A program made the position numbers and the translations under genes. The notes below the pieces were generated by a model that saw only the letters and a program-made list of their open reading frames with translations, ran no database searches and had not been told where the DNA came from. A stretch of 64,000 bases of DNA, taken from Ralstonia sp. UNC404CL21Col. Lineage in GTDB: Bacteria > Pseudomonadota > Gammaproteobacteria > Burkholderiales > Burkholderiaceae. This document shows positions 61,138 through 64,000 of the stretch, piece by piece (the stretch's first letter is position 1; each line of letters opens with the position of its first letter). The stretch is from the NCBI RefSeq assembly GCF_000620465.1, contig NZ_JIBE01000004.1:1364001-1428000 (forward strand). The letters are read 5' to 3'.

Positions 61138-62856
61138 ATGAAGACATTGCTACGTAAGTTCCTGTGCGCGCTCGTCTTTGCGGGCGGCCTGCTCGGGGTC
61201 TCGCTGACAGCGCCAGCGCAGGCCGCCACTTGCACGATCGGGCTTGGGCCCATCTGCGTGACGATCGGTGGATCTGCGTCGGCCCAGACGGCACCTGCCC
61301 CGATGCTCGTGCTGTACGACGCGCCACCGAATGACCAGTACACCAACCTCGGCAAGTCGTACGCGATCATGCTGTACAACCTGCTCGCGCACTTCAACAC
61401 CACCATCACGCTGCTGCCTGTGCAGAACTACACGGCCGGCATGACCGAGCAGTACACCGCCATCTTTTACATGGGGAGTTACTACAACAATCCCATCCCG
61501 GCAGCGTTTCTGTCGGACGTGACGACCACGCAGAAGACGGTGGTCTGGTTCAAGTACAACCTATGGGAACTTGCCTGGAATACGGCGTATCCGTTCACCT
61601 CGCGATACGGCATCACGTTCTCCAACCTGGCGGGCATGAATGCGGCGCCGTCAGCCAGCGCACCAAATCCTGGATTCTTTGACACGATTACGTACAAGAA
61701 CCAGACGATGACGAAGTACTACGCCTTCGACGCCACGACCGGGGCGGTTTCCGCAGACCCCGATATCGGCGTGACGGCGGTGGCCGATGCCACCAAGGCG
61801 ACGAGCCTGGTGACGATCACCAACTCGGTGACCAAGGCAACGGCTCCGTATGTGATCCGCTCTGGCAATTTCTGGTACTTCGCCGACATGCCGTTCTCGT
61901 ACATCGGACCACGCGACCGCTATCTGGTGATCTGCGACATGCTGCACGACATCCTGGGCACCAATGCGGCGACGTTGCACCGTGCACTGGTGCGCCTGGA
62001 GGACATCAACGCCACCAACACGGTGACGTCCATCAACACCCTCACGGACTTCCTGTACAGCAAGAAGATTCCGTTCTCGCTTGCCACCATCCCGCTGTAC
62101 AAGGATCCGAACGGCGTCTACAACGGCGGCGTTGCGCAGACGATCCACCTGGTCAATGCAACGGGGCTCAAGTCGGCGCTCAACCATGCGCTGCCACGTG
62201 GCGGGAAGATCCTGATGCACGGCTACACGCACCAGTACAGCAACATCCCGAACCTCATCAACGCCGTCAGCGCGAACGACTTCGAGTTCTGGCTCGCCAC
62301 GCAGAACCGGCCCGTGAACGAAGATTCAACGCAATGGGCAGCGGGGCGGTTGTCGTCTGGGCTGCTGGAGTTTCAGCTCAACGGCTACGCGCCGTTCGCG
62401 TGGGAGGCGCCGCACTATCAATCGTCTCCGCTGGCCATCAAGGCGGTACCGCAGTACTTCAAGAACACGTATCAGCGCGTGGTGTACTACACCTCCGACA
62501 ATCCGCAGACGCTGAATGCCTCGACGCCGGGTCATGATTTCTCGGTTGGCCAGTTCTTCCCGTACATCATTCAGAAGGACTACTACAACCAGCGCATCAT
62601 TCCGGAAAACCTGGGCAACGTGGAATACAACATCTGCAATATCGATCCGTCGTCGTGCCTGACCTACACCGCACAAGACATCCTGACCAATGCGACGTAT
62701 GCGCAGGTGGTGCGAGACGGCTTTGCCTCGTTCTTCTTCCACCCGTTCTGGCTTGAACCGGAGATCGGCACGCCGGGCTATGCGGATTTCCAAACCATCA
62801 TCAACGGCATCACCGCGCTCGGCTTTACGTGGGTCGATGCCAGCACGGCGCAGTAG
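61138..62856 (+). CDS. secreted DUF2334 deacetylase-like protein
   Basis: The 572-residue precursor has a signal peptide ending PAQAA. The DUF2334 domain (about 270-470) contains LVRLEDINATNT, with the Asp expected to bind metal, and LMHGYTHQYSN, the HGxxHQ motif. DUF2334 is related to polysaccharide deacetylases and is probably periplasmic. The N-terminal half (about 50-260) looks like a second domain with the pattern APNQYTNLGKSYAIML. I chose the start at 61138 because GGAG lies 7 bases upstream. It is four bases before the glycosidase gene and belongs to the nfr cluster. Confidence 0.8.
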   Translation: MKTLLRKFLCALVFAGGLLGVSLTAPAQAATCTIGLGPICVTIGGSASAQTAPAPMLVLYDAPPNDQYTNLGKSYAIMLYNLLAHFNTTITLLPVQNYTAGMTEQYTAIFYMGSYYNNPIPAAFLSDVTTTQKTVVWFKYNLWELAWNTAYPFTSRYGITFSNLAGMNAAPSASAPNPGFFDTITYKNQTMTKYYAFDATTGAVSADPDIGVTAVADATKATSLVTITNSVTKATAPYVIRSGNFWYFADMPFSYIGPRDRYLVICDMLHDILGTNAATLHRALVRLEDINATNTVTSINTLTDFLYSKKIPFSLATIPLYKDPNGVYNGGVAQTIHLVNATGLKSALNHALPRGGKILMHGYTHQYSNIPNLINAVSANDFEFWLATQNRPVNEDSTQWAAGRLSSGLLEFQLNGYAPFAWEAPHYQSSPLAIKAVPQYFKNTYQRVVYYTSDNPQTLNASTPGHDFSVGQFFPYIIQKDYYNQRIIPENLGNVEYNICNIDPSSCLTYTAQDILTNATYAQVVRDGFASFFFHPFWLEPEIGTPGYADFQTIINGITALGFTWVDASTAQ

Positions 62857-62859
62857 GCC

Positions 62860-63741
62860 ATGCTGCGGATGCGCTCGGGTCTGGCGGCAGCCATGCTGGT
62901 CTTGAGCGCATCCACCCAAGCTGCAGGGCCGGTGGGCGCGATGCCTTCCGGCCCTGCGCCGTTGTATGGCGTGACGATCGATGCTGTCGACAACGTGCCC
63001 GCCGTGGTCGACGCGCTGTCGCACCTGTCGCGCACGCCCACGGTGCGCGTCGTCTTTGATGAGGGCATGGATGCGCCGCATTACGTCGGGCCCGTGGTCG
63101 CCATCCGCGACGTGGCTTACGTGATGGGCGAACTGGCCGATTCATCCACGCTCAAGCAATACACCGCGCCGCAACTGCGCCAGCGCGCCGCCGCATACCT
63201 GCACACGCTCGGCAGCAACGTCGACGTTTGGGAAATCGGCAACGAAATCAACGGGGAGTGGACCGGCACCACACGCGATGTTGTCGACAAGACGATGGCC
63301 GTCTACGAGGTCATCAAAGCGGGCGGCGGCCGCACCGCGCTCACGCTGTACTACAACGAGGGCTGCGCCGAGCAGCCGTCCCGTGCGATGTTCGATTGGG
63401 TGCAGCACAACCTGCCGCCACGCCTGCGCGGTGGGCTGGACTACGTGTTCATCAGCTTCTATGAGGACGACTGCAAGATCGCCCCGCCCGATTGGAACGC
63501 CGTATTCACCCGCCTGGGAGAACTGTTTCCGCATGCCGCGCTGGGCTTTGGCGAAGTCGGGACGCGGCATGCCATGCGCAAGGCCGCGCTCGTGGCGCAC
63601 TACTACGGGCTCACGATCGCGCATCCGCGGTTTGTCGGCGGGTACTTCTGGTGGTACTTCCGGCAGGACATGGTGCCGCGTTCGAGGCCGCTGTGGCGCA
63701 GCCTCGATGCGGCGTTTCTCGGCATGCCGGTTAGCCGCTAG
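62860..63741 (+). CDS. secreted glycoside hydrolase-like protein
   Basis: A 293-residue TIM-barrel protein. It has an acid/base Glu129 in WEIGNEINGEW (the NE motif at the end of beta-4) and the probable nucleophile Glu232 in GFGEVGT (beta-7), the clan-A layout of GH5/GH39-like enzymes. The N-terminal signal peptide is short (ends QAAG). It probably cleaves the NfrB polymer for release or turnover, as PslG-type or PgaB-type enzymes do elsewhere. It lies 3 bases after the DUF2334 gene; its 3' end overlaps the convergent MscS gene by 11 bases. Confidence 0.78.
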   Translation: MLRMRSGLAAAMLVLSASTQAAGPVGAMPSGPAPLYGVTIDAVDNVPAVVDALSHLSRTPTVRVVFDEGMDAPHYVGPVVAIRDVAYVMGELADSSTLKQYTAPQLRQRAAAYLHTLGSNVDVWEIGNEINGEWTGTTRDVVDKTMAVYEVIKAGGGRTALTLYYNEGCAEQPSRAMFDWVQHNLPPRLRGGLDYVFISFYEDDCKIAPPDWNAVFTRLGELFPHAALGFGEVGTRHAMRKAALVAHYYGLTIAHPRFVGGYFWWYFRQDMVPRSRPLWRSLDAAFLGMPVSR

Positions 63742-64000
63742 CCCGCGCGCTGACGCGCTGGGCGTTGGCTGTTGACTTGCGGTCTGCTAGCTCTTCGGGT
63801 TGAACGGGTTCGCCGTCACGGCGCACGAGCTGGATCGTGCGCGTGGGCAGGGCGAACGAGGTGCCCAGATTTTCCAGCCCTTCCAGGATCGTCAGGTTGA
63901 TGCGCTGCTGGATATCCATGTACAGATTGAAGTCCGGATCGGTCACGAAATAGACGACCTCGAAGTTCAGCGCGTTCTCGCCAAACTCCTTGAAGTGCGC
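63731..64000 (-). CDS. MscS-type mechanosensitive channel, C-terminal part (partial)
   Basis: The frame runs off the right edge; about 90 C-terminal residues are present. VTDPDFNLYMDIQQRINLTILEGLENLGTSFALPTRTIQLVR is the end of the C-terminal domain of small-conductance mechanosensitive channels, and the preceding ALNFEVVYF segment fits as well. It converges on the glycosidase gene. Confidence 0.75.
   Translation of the reverse strand, partial: AHFKEFGENALNFEVVYFVTDPDFNLYMDIQQRINLTILEGLENLGTSFALPTRTIQLVRRDGEPVQPEELADRKSTANAQRVSARASG

Overview
The window is high-GC beta-proteobacterial DNA that looks like a Ralstonia-type member of the Burkholderiales. The gene mix supports this: many LysR, MarR, TetR and PadR regulators, copper and divalent-metal efflux genes, and a second FabH-like synthase. 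No rRNA, tRNA, CRISPR array, insertion sequence or replication origin was seen. The amount of paralogous and accessory metabolism would suit a secondary chromosome or megaplasmid, but that is inference.

Layout. 1-722 is the end of a phage-type lysis cassette: a GH19 endolysin tail and Rz with an embedded Rz1. 767-6000 holds small lipoproteins, a secreted tandem-repeat protein, DUF1345 and AI-2E membrane proteins and an Fsr-like MFS pump. 6068-11000 holds an unassigned 351-residue protein, a LysE exporter with a divergent LysR, a small gene behind a large palindrome, an SDR and a phosphatase. 11030-17000 holds an M20 peptidase, copCD, a KASIII enzyme, a truncated hydrolase and a LysR/tautomerase pair. 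17333-21000 holds an ArsR/SRPBCC pair and a hydrolase-MarR-enoyl-CoA hydratase operon. 21021-23822 is an NrtR-type regulator divergent from an SPFH protein and a divergent NAD kinase.

24400-36759 is a sulfur-linked region. A MocR regulator is divergent from rhodanese, serine O-acetyltransferase, a family 2A encapsulin shell and a cysteine desulfurase with a long disordered cargo-type N terminus. A 551-bp nested inverted repeat follows, then MetNIQ, an M20 peptidase and a TauD-type dioxygenase divergent from DUF2917. The MocR promoter and the TauD/DUF2917 promoter carry the same three-box array with identical spacing, which suggests one regulon.

37131-45465 is a metal-response locus: sensor kinase and response regulator divergent from a DPYTDGA-repeat secreted protein and a CzcCBA-type RND pump, with a perfect GATGACAA/TTGTCATC box between them. 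45501-54565 holds PadR with a 13-bp-arm operator, HIT, MFS, TetR with an orphan periplasmic binding protein, a D-2-hydroxyacid dehydrogenase, a glycine-zipper lipoprotein and a chemoreceptor.

55305-63741 is an NfrB-NfrA-WecB exopolysaccharide cluster. NfrB has a complete tandem MshEN c-di-GMP motif. The cluster also encodes a DUF2334 deacetylase-like protein and a secreted glycosidase, so it looks like a c-di-GMP-controlled ManNAc-type polymer system with its own periplasmic processing enzymes. A partial MscS channel closes the window.
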